A DNA stretch of 64,000 bases from Mayamaea pseudoterrestris (taxonomy: Eukaryota > Bacillariophyta > Bacillariophyceae > Sellaphorales > Sellaphoraceae), in NCBI GenBank assembly GCA_027923505.1, contig BROI01000011.1:978728-1042727 (forward strand), in the 5' to 3' direction. How positions within the stretch are numbered: the stretch's first letter is position 1; every line of letters starts with the position of its first letter. The position numbers and the translations under genes were made by a program. The notes beneath the pieces are model-generated. The model was given only the letters and a program-made list of their open reading frames with translations, was not told the DNA's origin and searched no databases. Below, in pieces: positions 45,301 through 58,100 of the stretch.

Positions 45301-47100
45301 GGCAAAAGGCAAGCAGGAGGCTGATGCGCAAAACAAATTCACCAAGGAGGTATGTCTTGTGCCCTCGGATCATGCACAGTGGCTGTACGCATAGAGTGTG
45401 TGGGCACTTCATGTTTGCCACTGCTAGGTTGGTGTTCGGCAGTTGGGTAGTACATACCAGCAACTTCTGCGGATCTGGAAGCAGGCAACATGCAGGAGGC
45501 AAATGCACAAAGTGAATGCACTATACAATATCCATTTGTGACCTTGGATCATGCCCCAAGCCAGTTTACAAAGAGATTGTGGGGATCTGATGTTTGCCAC
45601 TGCTAGGGTAGGCAGTCACATAGTACCTGCTAACTGAAGCTGCTGACCTGAAGGCAAAAGGCAAGCAGGAGGCTGATGCGCAAAACAAATTCACCAAGGA
45701 GGTATGTCTTGTGCCCTCGGATCATGCACAGTGGCTGTACGCATAGAGTGTGTGGGCACTTCATGTTTGCCACTGCTAGGTTGGTGTTCGGCAGTTGGGT
45801 AGTACATACCAGCAACTTCTGCGGATCTGGAAGCAGGCAACATGCAGGAGGCAAATGCACAAAGTGAATGCACTATACAATATCCATTTGTGACCTTGGA
45901 TCATGCCCCAAGCCAGTTTACAAAGAGATTGTGGGGATCTGATGTTTGCCACTGCTAGGGTAGGCAGTCACATAGTACCTGCTAACTGAAGCTGCTGACC
46001 TGAAGGCAAAAGGCAAGCAGGAGGCTGATGCGCAAAACAAATTCACCAAGGAGGTATGTCTTGTGCCCTCGGATCATGCACAGTGGCTGTACGCATAGAG
46101 TGTGTGGGCACTTCATGTTTGCCACTGCTAGGTTGGTGTTCGGCAGTTGGGTAGTACATACCAGCAACTTCTGCGGATCTGGAAGCAGGCAACATGCAGG
46201 AGGCAAATGCACAAAGTGAATGCACTATACAATATCCATTTGTGACCTTGGATCATGCCCCAAGCCAGTTTACAAAGAGATTGTGGGGATCTGATGTTTG
46301 CCACTGCTAGGGTAGGCAGTCACATAGTACCTGCTAACTGAAGCTGCTGACCTGAAGGCAAAAGGCAAGCAGGAGGCTGATGCGCAAAACAAATTCACCA
46401 AGGAGGTATGTCTTGTGCCCTCGGATCATGCACAGTGGCTGTACGCATAGAGTGTGTGGGCACTTCATGTTTGCCACTGCTAGGTTGGTGTTCGGCAGTT
46501 GGGTAGTACATACCAGCAACTTCTGCGGATCTGGAAGCAGGCAACATGCAGGAGGCAAATGCACAAAGTGAATGCACTATACAATATCCATTTGTGACCT
46601 TGGATCATGCCCCAAGCCAGTTTACAAAGAGATTGTGGGGATCTGATGTTTGCCACTGCTAGGGTAGGCAGTCACATAGTACCTGCTAACTGAAGCTGCT
46701 GACCTGAAAGGAAAAAGGAAGCAGGAGGCTGATGCGCAAAACAAATTCACCAAGGAGGTATGTCTTGTGCCCTCGGATCATGCACAGTGGCTGTACGCAT
46801 AGAGTGTGTGGGCACTTCATGTTTGCCACTGCTAGGTTGGTGTTCGGCAGTTGGGTAGTACATACCAGCAACTTCTGCGGATCTGGAAGCAGGCAACATG
46901 CAGGAGGCAAATGCACAAAGTGAATGCACTATACAATATCCATTTGTGACCTTGGATCATGCCCCAAGCCAGTTTACAAAGAGATTGTGGGGATCTGATG
47001 TTTGCCACTGCTAGGGTAGGCAGTCACATAGTACCTGCTAACTGAAGCTGCTGACCTGAAGGCAAAAGGCAAGCAGGAGGCTGATGCGCAAAACAAATTC
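33330..47100. repeat. Homogenised core of the 352-bp array, about 39 units
   Basis: Units are identical or nearly so over 13.8 kb. The few differences are a T-to-C near 36605, A-to-G near 37770, one extra T at about 37992, a small block change near 39337-39349, a replaced block near 40532-40550, a 27-bp shorter unit near 40780, a replaced block near 44063-44082, and a changed A-run near 46709. Such uniformity points to very recent amplification or active homogenisation, or to assembly effects. Confidence 0.93.
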
Positions 47101-50100
47101 ACCAAGGTATGTCTTGGCCCTCGGATCATGCACGTGGCTGCACGGTGTGTGGGACTTCATGTTGCCACTGCTAGGTTGGTGTTTGGCAGTTGGGTGTACA
47201 TACCAGCAACTTCTGGGATCTGGAAGCAGGAAAAATGCAGGAGGAAAATGAACAAAGTGAATGCACTATACAATATTTTTTGTGACCTTGGATCATGCCC
47301 CAAGCCAGTTTACAAAGAGATTGTGGGGATCTGATGTTTGCCACTGCTAGGGTAGGCAGTCACATAGTACCTGCTAACTGAAGCTGCTGACCTGAAGGCA
47401 AAAGGCAAGCAGGAGGCTGATGCACTCGGATCATGCACAGTGGCTGTACGCATAGAGTGTGTGGGCACTTCATGTTTGCCACTGCTAGGTTGGTGTTGGG
47501 CAGTTCGGTAGTACATACCAGCAACTTCTGCGGATCTGGAAGCAGGCAACATGCAGGAGGCAAATGCACAAAGTGAATGCACTATACAATATCCATTTGT
47601 GACCTTGGATCATGCCCCAAGCCAGTTTACAAAGAGATTGTGGGGATCTGATGTTTGCCACTGCTAGGGTAGGCAGTCACATAGTACCTGCTAACTGAAG
47701 CTGCTGACCTGAAGGCAAAAGGCAAGCAGGAGGCTGATGCGCAAAACAAATTCACCAAGGAGGTATGTCTTGTGCCCTCGGATCATGCACAGTGGCTGTA
47801 CGCATAGAGTGTGTGGGCACTTCATGTTTGCCACTGCTAGGTTGGTGTGTTGCAGTTGGGTAGTACATACCAGCAACTTCTGCGGATCTGGAGGCAGGCA
47901 ACATGCAGGAGGCAAATGCACAAAGTGAATGCACTATACAATATCCATTTGTGACCTTGGATCATGCCCCAAGCCAGTTTACAAAGAGATTGTGGGGATC
48001 TGATGTTTGCCACTGCTAGGGTAGGCAGTCACATAGTACCTGCCAACTGAAGCTGCTGACCTGAAGGCAAAAGGCAAGCAGGAGGCTGATGCGCAAAACA
48101 AATTCACCAAGGAGGTATGTCTTGTGCCCTCGGATCATGCACAGTGGCTGTACGCATAGAGTGTGTGGGCACTTCATGTTTGCCACTGCTAGGTTGGTGT
48201 TCGGCAGTTGGGTAGTACATACCAGCAACTTCTGCGGATCTGGAAGCAGGCAACATGCAGGAGGCAAATGCACAAAGTGAATGCACTATACAATATCCAT
48301 TTGTGACCTTGGATCATGCCCCAAGCCAGTTTACAAAGAGATTGTGGGGATCTGATGTTTGCCACTGCTAGGGTAGGCAGTCACATAGTACCTGCTAACT
48401 GAAGCTGCTGACCTGAAGGCAAAAGGCAAGCAGGAGGCTGATGCACAAAACAAATTCACCAAGGAGGTATGTCTTGTGCCCTCGGATCATGCACAGTGGC
48501 TGTACGCGTGTGCCAGTGTGTGGGCAGTTTAGTACATGCCACTGCTTAGTACAAGCAGAGGCAAATGCACAAAGTGAATGCACTATACAATATCCATTTG
48601 TGACCTTGGATCATGCCCCAAGCCAGTTTACAAAGAGATTGTGGGGGATCTGATGTTTGCCACTAGGTAGGCAGTCACAGCAGGCTGCTGACCTGAAGGC
48701 AAAAAGGCAAGCAGGGAGGCTGATGCGCAAAACAAATTCACCAAGGAGGTATGTCTTGTGCCCTCGGATCATGCACAGTGGCTGTACGCATAGAGTGTGT
48801 GGGCACTTCATGTTTGCCACTGCTAGGTTGGTGTTCGGCAGTTGGGTAGTACATACCAGCAACTTCTGCGGATCTGGAAGCAGGCAACATGCAGGAGGCA
48901 AATGCACAAAGTGAATGCACTATACAATATCCATTTGTGACCTTGGATCATGCCCCAAGCCAGTTTACAAAGAGATTGTGGGGATCTGATGTTTGCCACT
49001 GCTAGGTTAGGCAGTCACATAGTACCTGCCAACAGACGCTGCTGACCTGAAGGCATTCGGCAAGCAGGAGGCTGATGCGCAAACAAAATTCACCAAGGAG
49101 GTATGTCTTGTGTCGTTGGATCATGCACAGTGGCTGTATCGCATAGAGTGTGTGGGCACTTCATGTTTGCTCTGAGTTGTTGCTTGGCATGGGTAGTACA
49201 TACCAGCAACTTCTTGGATCTGGAAGCAGGCAACATGCAGGAGGCAAATGCACAAATGATGCAAAAACAAATCATTTGTGACCTTGGATCATGCCCCAAG
49301 CCAGTAAATCGGTCTGATGTTGCCACCTGATAGGCAGTCACATAACGTCTGCTACAATTGTGCAGGCAAAGGCAAGCAGGAGGGCTGATGCAAACCATTA
49401 AGAAGGTATGTCTTGTGCCCTTGGATCATGCACAGTGGCTGTACGCATAGAGTGTGGGCACTTCATGTTTGCCACTGCTAGGTTGGTGTTTAGCAGTTGG
49501 GTAGTGATACCAGCAACTTCTGCGGATCTGGAAGCAGGAAACAAGCAGGAGGCAAATGCACAAAGTGAATGCACTATACAATATCCATTTGTGACCTTGG
49601 ATCATGCCCCAAGCCAGTTTACAAAGAGATTGTGGGGATCTGATGTTTGCCACTGCTAGGTAAGGCAGTCACAAGGTACCTGCCAACAGAAGCTGCTGAC
49701 CTGAAGGCAAAAGGCAAACAGGAGGCTGATGCGACAAACCAAATTCACCAAGGGGTATGTCTTGTGCCCTCGGGGTGGCGCATCAGAGTTGTGGCACTTC
49801 ACATGTTTGCCACTGCTAGGTTGGTGTTCGGCAGTTGGGTGTACAAACCAAGAATCTGGAAGCAGGAAACATGCAGGAGGCAAATGCACAAAGTGAATGC
49901 ACTATACAATATCCATTTGTGACCTTGGATCATGCCCCAAGCCAGTTTACAAAGAGATTGTGGGGATCTGATGTTTGCCACTGCTAGATAGGCAGTCACA
50001 AGGTACCTGCCAACAGAAGCTGCTGACCTGAAGGCAAAAGGCAAGCAGGAGGCTGATGCGCAAAACAAATTCACCAAGGAGGTATGTCTTGTGCCCTTGG

Positions 50101-51286
50101 ATCATGCAGTGGCTGCGCATAGCGTGTGTGGTCACTTCATGTTTGCCACTACTAGGGTGGTGTTTGGAAGTTGGGTAGTACATACCAGCAACTCCTGTGG
50201 ATCTGGAGGCAGGCAACAAGCTGCAGGCAAATGCACAAAGTGAATGCATTATACAATATCCATTTGTGACCTTGGATCATGCCCCAAGCCAGTTTACAAA
50301 GAGGTTGTGGGGATCTGATGTTTGCCACTGCTAGGATAGGCAGTCACATAGTACCTGCCAACTGAAGCTGCTGACCTGAAGGCAAAAGGCAAGCAGGAGG
50401 CTGATGCGCAAAACAAATTCACCAAGGAGGTATGTCTTGTGCCCTCGGATCATGCACAGTGGCTGTACGCATAGAGTGTGTGGGCACTTCTCATGCCAAA
50501 GGAAAAGGCAAGAGGAGGTGATTGCCACTGCTAGGTTGGTGTTCGGCAGTTGGGCAGTACATACCAGCAACTTCTGCGGATCTGGAAGCAGGCAACATGC
50601 AGGAGGCAAATGCACAAAGTGAATGCACTATACAATATTTTTTGTGACCTTGGATCATGCCCCAAGCCAGTTTACAAAGAGTTTGTGGGGATCTGATGTT
50701 TGCCACTGCTAGGGTAGGCAGTCACATAGTACCTGCTAACTGAAGCTGCTGACCTGAAGGCAAAAGGCAAGCAGGAGGCTGATGCGCAAAACAAATTCAC
50801 CAAGGAGGTATGTCTTGTGCCCTTCGGATTGCACGCAGAGTGGCTGTTGGCATATGTTGCCATGTTTGCCACTGCTGTTGGGAAGGATCGGGCAGGCAAC
50901 ATGCAGGGAGGCAAATGCACAATAATGAATGCACTATACAATATCCATTTGTGACCTTGGGATACCTGAACAAAGGTGTGGGGGCGTTTGCCACTGGCTG
51001 GGGCAGTTCTCCTGCCAGCACGCGGCTGGCCTGAGAAGGCAAAAAGCCACAGAAGGAGGCTGATGCGCAAACAAAATTCACCAAGGAGGTATGTCTTGTG
51101 TCCTTGGATCATGCACAGTGGCTGTACGCATAGAGTGTGTGGACATTTCATGTTTGCCACCGCTAGGTCGGTGTTCGGCAGTTGGGTAGTGCACCAGCAA
51201 ATCCTGCGGATCTGGAGGCAGGCAACAAGCAGGAGGCAAATGCACAAAGTGAATGCACTATACAATATCCATTTGTAACCTTGATC
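47101..51286. repeat. Degraded zone of the 352-bp array
   Basis: Units here have many small deletions and substitutions (for example 47107-47275, 48500-48560, 49090-49400, 50820-51060), interleaved with almost consensus units (47680-48480, 48720-49010, 50340-50500). Patchy decay inside single units is unusual for an ageing array, where damage should be spread more evenly. Confidence 0.85.
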
Positions 51287-51400
51287 GTAAATCAACTCAC
51301 TTTCTAGAGAACTGCTTAATCAACTAGCGTTTTGTGGATAAGACCCCGGGATAAACCAAGGTAAAGGACTGATCATCCCGCCACTTGGAAACCGACTACG
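51287..51400. mobile_element. 114-bp non-satellite insertion in the 352-bp array
   Basis: The unit stops at CCTTGATC and resumes at GGTAGGCAG; the segment between has no resemblance to any satellite here. It replaces about 60 bp of the unit and is followed by a second small change (CCGGCACTG). No terminal inverted repeats, target-site duplication or coding frame seen, so 'mobile element' is only a possibility. Filler DNA from break repair is as likely. Confidence 0.4.
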
Positions 51401-54400
51401 AGGTAGGCAGCCGGCACTGTCACATAGTACCTGCCAACAAAAGCTGCTGACCTGAAGTCCAAGGCAAGCAGGAGGCTGATGCGCAAACCAAATTCTCCAA
51501 GGAGGTATGTCTTGTGCCCTTGGATCATGCACAGTGGCTGTACGCATAGAGTGTGTGGGCACTTCATGTTTGCCACTGCTAGGTTGGTGTTCGGCAGTTG
51601 GGTAGTACATACCAGCAACTCCTGCGGATCTGGAAGCAGGGAACAAGCAGGAGGCAAATGCACATAGTGAATGACCTATGCACTATCCAATTGTGACCTT
51701 GGATCATGCCCCAAGCCAGTTTACAAAGAGGTTGTGGGGATCTGATGTTTGCCACTGCCAGGAAAGGCAGTCACAAAGTACCTGCCAAAAGAAGCTGCTG
51801 ACCTGAAGGCCAAGGCAAGCAGGAGGCTGATGCACACACCAAATTCACCAAGGAGGTATGTCTTGTGCCCTTGGATCATGCACAGTGGCTGTACGCATAG
51901 AGTGTGTGGGCACTTCATGTTTGCCACTGCTAGGTTGGTGTTCGGCAGTTGGGTATACATACCAGCAACTTCTGCGGATCTGGAAGCAGGCAACAAGCAG
52001 GAGGCAAATGCACATAGTTAATGCGCTAAACACTATCCATTGGTGACCTTGGATCATGCCCCAGCCAGTTGACAAAGAGGTTGTGGGGATCTGATGTTTG
52101 CCACTGCTAGGATAGGCAGTCACATAGTACCTGCCAACAAAAGCTGCTGACCTGAAGGCCAAGGCAAGCAGGAGGCTGATGCGCAAACCAAATTCACCTA
52201 GGAGGTATGTCTTGTGCCCTTGGATCATGCACAGTGGCTGTACTCATAGAGTGTGTGGACACTTCATGTTTGCCACTGCTAGGTTGGTGTTTGGCAGTTG
52301 GGTAGTACATACCAGCAACTTCTGCGGATCTGGAAGCAGGGAACAAGCAGGAGGCAAATGCACAAAGTGAATGCACTATACAATATTTATTTGTGACCTT
52401 GGATCATGCCCCACGCCAGTTTACAAAGAGATTGTGGGGATCTGATGTTTGCCACTGCTAGGGTAGGCAGTCACATAGTACCTGCTAACTGAAGCTGCTG
52501 ACCTGAAGGCAAAAGGCAAGCAGGAGGCTGATGCGCAAAACAAATTCACCAAGGAGGTATGTCTTGTGCCCTCGGATCATGCACAGTGGCTGTACGCATA
52601 GAGTGTGTGGGCACTTCATGTGTGCCACTGCTAGGTTGGTGTTCGGCAGTTGGGTAGTACATACCAGCAACTTCTGCGGATCTGGAAGCAGGCAACATGC
52701 AGGAGGCAAATGCACAAAGTGAATGCACTATACAATATCCATTTGTGACCTTGGATCATGCCCCAAGCCAGTTTACAAAGAGATTGTGGGGATCTGATGT
52801 TTGCCACTGCTAGGATAGGCAGTCACATAGTACCTGCCAACTGAAGCTGCTGACCTGAAGGCAAAAGGCAAGCAGGAGGCTGATGCGCAAAACAAATTCA
52901 CCAAGGAGGTATGTCTTGTGCCCTCGGATCATGCACAGTGGCTGTACGCATAGAGTGTGTGGGCACTTCATGTTTGCCACTGCTAGGTTGGTGTTCGGCA
53001 GTTGGGTAGTACATACCAGCAACTTCTGCGGATCTGGAAGCAGGCAACAAGCAGGAGGCAAATGCACATAGTGAATGCACTATGCACTATCAATTTGTGA
53101 CCTTGGATCATGCCCCAAGCCAGTTGACAAAGAGGTTGTGGGGATCTGATGTTTGCCGCTGCTAGGATAGGCAGTCACATAGTACCTGCCAACTGAAGCT
53201 GCTGACCTGAAGGCAAAAGGCAAGCAGGAGGCTGATGCGCAAACCAAATTCACCAAGGAGGTATGTCTTGTGCCCTTGGATCATGCACAGTGGCTGTACG
53301 CATAGAGTGTGTGGGCACTTCATGTTTGCCACTGCTAGGTTGGTGTTCGGCAGTTGGGTAGTAGATACCAGCAACTCCTGTGGATCTGGAGGCAGGCAAC
53401 AAGCAGGAGGCAAATGCACAAAGTGAATGCACTATGCACTATCCATTTGTGACCTTGGATCATGCCCCAAGCCAGTTTACAAAGAGGTTGTGGGGATCTG
53501 ATGTTTGCCACTGCCAGGATAGGCAGTCACATAGTACCTGCCAAAAGAAGCTGCTGACCTGAAAGCCAAGGCAAGCAGGAGGCTGATGCACACACCAAAT
53601 TCACCAAGGAGGTATGTCTTGTGCCCTTGGATCATGCACAGTGGCTGTACGCATAGAGTGTGTGGGCACTTCATGTTTGCCACTGCTAGGTTGGTGTTCG
53701 GCAGTTGGGTAGTAGATACCAGCAACTACTGCGGATTTAAAGGCAGGGAACAAGCAGGAGGCAAATGCACATAGTGAATGCACTATACACTATCCATTTG
53801 TGACCTTGGATCATGCCCCAAGCCAGTTTACAAAGAGGTTGTGGGGATCTGATGTTTGCCACTGCTAGGATAGGCAGTCACATAGTACCTGCCAACAGAA
53901 GCTGCTGACCTGAAGGCCAAGGCAAGCAGGAGGCTGATGCGCAAACCAAATTCACCAAGGAGGTATGTCTTGTGCCCTTGGATCATGCACAGTGGCTGTA
54001 CGCATAGAGTGTGTGGGCACTTCATGTTTGCCACTGCTAGGTTGGTGTTCGGCAGTTGGGTAGTACATACCAGCAACTCCTGCAGATCTGGAAGCAGGGA
54101 ACAAGCAGGAGGCAATTGCACAAAGTTAATGCGCTATACACTATCCATTTGTGACCTTGGATCATGCCCCAGCCAGTTTACAAAGAGATTGTGGGGATCT
54201 GATGTTTGCCACTGCTAGGGTAGGCAGTCACATAGTACCTGCCAAAAGAAGCTGCTGACCTGAAGGCAAAAGGCAAGCAGGAGGCTGATGCGCAAAACAA
54301 ATTCACCAAGGAGGTATGTCTTGTGCCCTTGGATCATGCACAGTGGCTGTACGCATAGAGTGTGTGGGCACTTCATGTTTGCCACTGCTAGGTTGGTGTT

Positions 54401-54822
54401 CGGCAGTTGGGTAGTACATACCAGCAACTTCTGCGGATCTGGAAGCAGGCAACATGCAGGAGGCAAATGCACAAAGTGAATGCACTATACAATATCCATT
54501 TGTGACCTTGGATCATGCCCCAAGCCAGTTAACAAAGAGATTGTGGGGATCTGATGTTTGCCACTGCTAGGGTAGGCAGTCACATAGTACCTGCTAACTG
54601 AAGCTGCTGACCTGAAGGCAAAAGGCAAGCAGGAGGCTGATGCGCAAAACAAATTCACCAAGGAGGTATGTCTTGTGCCCTCGGATCATGCACAGTGGCT
54701 GTACGCATAGTGTGTGTGGGCACTTCATGTTTGCCACTGCTAGGTTGGTGTTCGGCAGTTGGGTAGTACATACCAGCAACTTCTGCGGATCTGGAAGCAG
54801 GAAACAAGCAGGAGGCAAATGC
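51401..54822. repeat. Variant subfamily of the 352-bp satellite
   Basis: Units share diagnostic changes absent from the core: CCCTTGGATCATGC for CCCTCGGATCATGC, GCGCAAACCAAATTC for GCGCAAAACAAATTC, CTGAAGGCCAAGGC, GGAACAAGCAGG and GAGGTTGTGG. Core-type units appear in between (52485-53060, 54220-54830), so two subfamilies are interspersed. Confidence 0.85.
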
Positions 54823-56461
54823 ACAAAGTGAATGCACTATACAATATCCATTTGTGACCTTGGATCATGCCCCAAGCCAGTTTACAAAGAGATTGTGGGG
54901 ATCTGATGTTTGCCACTGCTAGGGTAGGCAGTCACATAGTACCTGCTAACTGAAGCTGCTGACCTGAAGGCAAAAGGCAAGCAGGAGGCTGATGCGCAAA
55001 ACAAATTCACCAAGGATGTATGTCTTGTGCCCTCGGATCATGCACAGTGGCTGTACGCATAGAGTGTGTGGGCACTTCATGTTTGCCACTGCTAGGTTGG
55101 TGTTCGGCAGTTGGGTAGTACATACCAGCAACTCCTGCGGATCTGGAAGCAGGGAACAAGCAGGAGGCAAATGCACATAGTGAATGCACTATACACTATC
55201 CATTTGTGACCTTGGATCATGCCCCAAGCCAGTTTACAAAGAGGTTGTGGGGATCTGATGTTTGCCACTGCTAGGATAGGCAGTCACATAGTACCTGCCA
55301 ACTGAAGCTGCTGACCTGAAGGCAAAAGGCAAGCAGGAGGCTGATGCACAAAACAAATTCACCAAGGAGGTATGTCTTGTGCCCTTGGATCAAGCACAGT
55401 GGCTGTATGCATAGAGTGTGTGGGCACTTCATGTTTGCCAATGCTAGGTTGGTGTTTGGCAGTTGGGTATACATACCAGCAACTTCTGCGGATCTGGAAA
55501 CAGGCAACAAGCAGGAGGCAAATGAACAAAGTGAATGCACTATAAAATTTTCATTTGTGACCTTGGATCATCCCCCAAGCCAGTTTACAAAGAGGTTGTG
55601 GAGATCTGATGTTTGCCACTGCTAGGATAGGCAGTCACATAGTACCTGCCAACAGAAGCTGCTGACCTGAAGGCCAAGGCAAGCAGGAGGCTGATGCGCA
55701 AACCAAATTCACCAAGGAGGTATGTCTTGTGCCCTCGGATCATGCACAGTGGCTGTACGCATAGAGTGTGTGGGCACTTCATGTTTGCCACTGCTAGGTT
55801 GGTGTTCGGCAGTTGGGTATACATACCAGCAACTTCTGCGGATCTGGAAGCAGGCAACAAGCAGGAGGCAAATGCACATAGTGAATGCGCTAAACACTAA
55901 CCATTGGTGACCTTGGATCATGCCCCAGCCAGTTGACAAAGAGGTTGTGGGGATCTGATGTTTGCCACTGCTAGGATAGGCAGTCACATAGTACCTGCCA
56001 ACAAAAGCTGCTGACCTGAAGGCCAAGGCAAGCAGGAGGCTGATGCGCAAACCAAATTCACCTAGGAGGTATGTCTTGTGCCCTTGGATTATGCACAGTG
56101 GCTGCACACATAGAGTGTGTGGGCACTTCATGTTTGGCACTGCTAGGTTGGTGTTTAACAGTTGGGTAGTACATACCAGCAACTCCTGCAGATCTGGAAG
56201 CAGGGAACAAGCAGGAGGCAATTGCACAAAGTGAATGCGCTATACACTATCCATTGGTGACCTTGGATCATGCCCCAGCCAGTTGACAAAGAGGTTGTGG
56301 GGATCTGATGTTTGCCACTGCTAGGATAGGCAGTCACATAGTACCTGGCAACTGAAACTGCTGACCTGAAGGCCAAGACAAGCAGGAGGCTGATGCGCAA
56401 ACTAAATTCACCAAGGAGGTATGTCTTGTGCCCTTGGATCAAGCACAGTGGCTATACGCAT
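54823..56461. repeat. 1,639-bp tandem duplication, copy 1
   Basis: Contains about 4.66 variant 352-bp units and begins ACAAAGTGAATGCACTATAC. Every landmark and frame inside reappears exactly 1,639 bp downstream with no difference noticed. 1,639 is not a multiple of 352, so this is not unequal exchange in register. Confidence 0.9.
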
Positions 56462-58100
56462 ACAAAGTGAATGCACTATACAATATCCATTTGTGACCTT
56501 GGATCATGCCCCAAGCCAGTTTACAAAGAGATTGTGGGGATCTGATGTTTGCCACTGCTAGGGTAGGCAGTCACATAGTACCTGCTAACTGAAGCTGCTG
56601 ACCTGAAGGCAAAAGGCAAGCAGGAGGCTGATGCGCAAAACAAATTCACCAAGGATGTATGTCTTGTGCCCTCGGATCATGCACAGTGGCTGTACGCATA
56701 GAGTGTGTGGGCACTTCATGTTTGCCACTGCTAGGTTGGTGTTCGGCAGTTGGGTAGTACATACCAGCAACTCCTGCGGATCTGGAAGCAGGGAACAAGC
56801 AGGAGGCAAATGCACATAGTGAATGCACTATACACTATCCATTTGTGACCTTGGATCATGCCCCAAGCCAGTTTACAAAGAGGTTGTGGGGATCTGATGT
56901 TTGCCACTGCTAGGATAGGCAGTCACATAGTACCTGCCAACTGAAGCTGCTGACCTGAAGGCAAAAGGCAAGCAGGAGGCTGATGCACAAAACAAATTCA
57001 CCAAGGAGGTATGTCTTGTGCCCTTGGATCAAGCACAGTGGCTGTATGCATAGAGTGTGTGGGCACTTCATGTTTGCCAATGCTAGGTTGGTGTTTGGCA
57101 GTTGGGTATACATACCAGCAACTTCTGCGGATCTGGAAACAGGCAACAAGCAGGAGGCAAATGAACAAAGTGAATGCACTATAAAATTTTCATTTGTGAC
57201 CTTGGATCATCCCCCAAGCCAGTTTACAAAGAGGTTGTGGAGATCTGATGTTTGCCACTGCTAGGATAGGCAGTCACATAGTACCTGCCAACAGAAGCTG
57301 CTGACCTGAAGGCCAAGGCAAGCAGGAGGCTGATGCGCAAACCAAATTCACCAAGGAGGTATGTCTTGTGCCCTCGGATCATGCACAGTGGCTGTACGCA
57401 TAGAGTGTGTGGGCACTTCATGTTTGCCACTGCTAGGTTGGTGTTCGGCAGTTGGGTATACATACCAGCAACTTCTGCGGATCTGGAAGCAGGCAACAAG
57501 CAGGAGGCAAATGCACATAGTGAATGCGCTAAACACTAACCATTGGTGACCTTGGATCATGCCCCAGCCAGTTGACAAAGAGGTTGTGGGGATCTGATGT
57601 TTGCCACTGCTAGGATAGGCAGTCACATAGTACCTGCCAACAAAAGCTGCTGACCTGAAGGCCAAGGCAAGCAGGAGGCTGATGCGCAAACCAAATTCAC
57701 CTAGGAGGTATGTCTTGTGCCCTTGGATTATGCACAGTGGCTGCACACATAGAGTGTGTGGGCACTTCATGTTTGGCACTGCTAGGTTGGTGTTTAACAG
57801 TTGGGTAGTACATACCAGCAACTCCTGCAGATCTGGAAGCAGGGAACAAGCAGGAGGCAATTGCACAAAGTGAATGCGCTATACACTATCCATTGGTGAC
57901 CTTGGATCATGCCCCAGCCAGTTGACAAAGAGGTTGTGGGGATCTGATGTTTGCCACTGCTAGGATAGGCAGTCACATAGTACCTGGCAACTGAAACTGC
58001 TGACCTGAAGGCCAAGACAAGCAGGAGGCTGATGCGCAAACTAAATTCACCAAGGAGGTATGTCTTGTGCCCTTGGATCAAGCACAGTGGCTATACGCAT
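56462..58100. repeat. 1,639-bp tandem duplication, copy 2
   Basis: Second copy, ending GTGGCTATACGCAT at 58100. The next base begins satellite family 4 (GCCATTGACAGG), so the duplication ends exactly at the family junction. Confidence 0.9.

Larger units (their letters stand above)
32725..58100. repeat. Satellite family 3: ~352-bp tandem repeat (diverged dimer), about 72 units
   Basis: A 25.4-kb array. GTTTGCCACTGCTAGG occurs twice per unit (for example 33465 and 33644, then 33817), with alternating spacings of 179 and 173 bp. Flanking words also recur in both halves (GGATCATGC before it; GGCAGT, AGTAC and GCAGGAGGC after it). The 352-bp unit is thus a dimer of ~176-bp monomers, the same length as family 1. 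The array starts at about 32725 with one or two divergent units (a GCGCCAGGGTGGGGCC block near 32775). It has a homogeneous core, a degraded zone, a variant zone and a terminal duplication, listed separately. Small open frames (60-76 codons, both strands) repeat only because the DNA repeats. Confidence 0.96.

Noticed and set aside
33330-58081. Recurring 60-76-codon open frames on both strands of the 352-bp array
   Set aside because: They repeat because the DNA repeats, occur on both strands in overlapping positions, and break freely in diverged units. 352 is not divisible by 3.
23231-58100. CRISPR array
   Set aside because: Repeats are hundreds of bases long with no short repeat/unique spacer alternation and no cas genes, and the host is eukaryotic.
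32725-58100. 5S rRNA or other RNA gene clusters as the basis of the 352-bp repeat
   Set aside because: The words around ATACCAGCAACTTCTGCGG recall 5S rRNA only loosely. The rest of the 5S consensus and its internal promoter boxes are absent.
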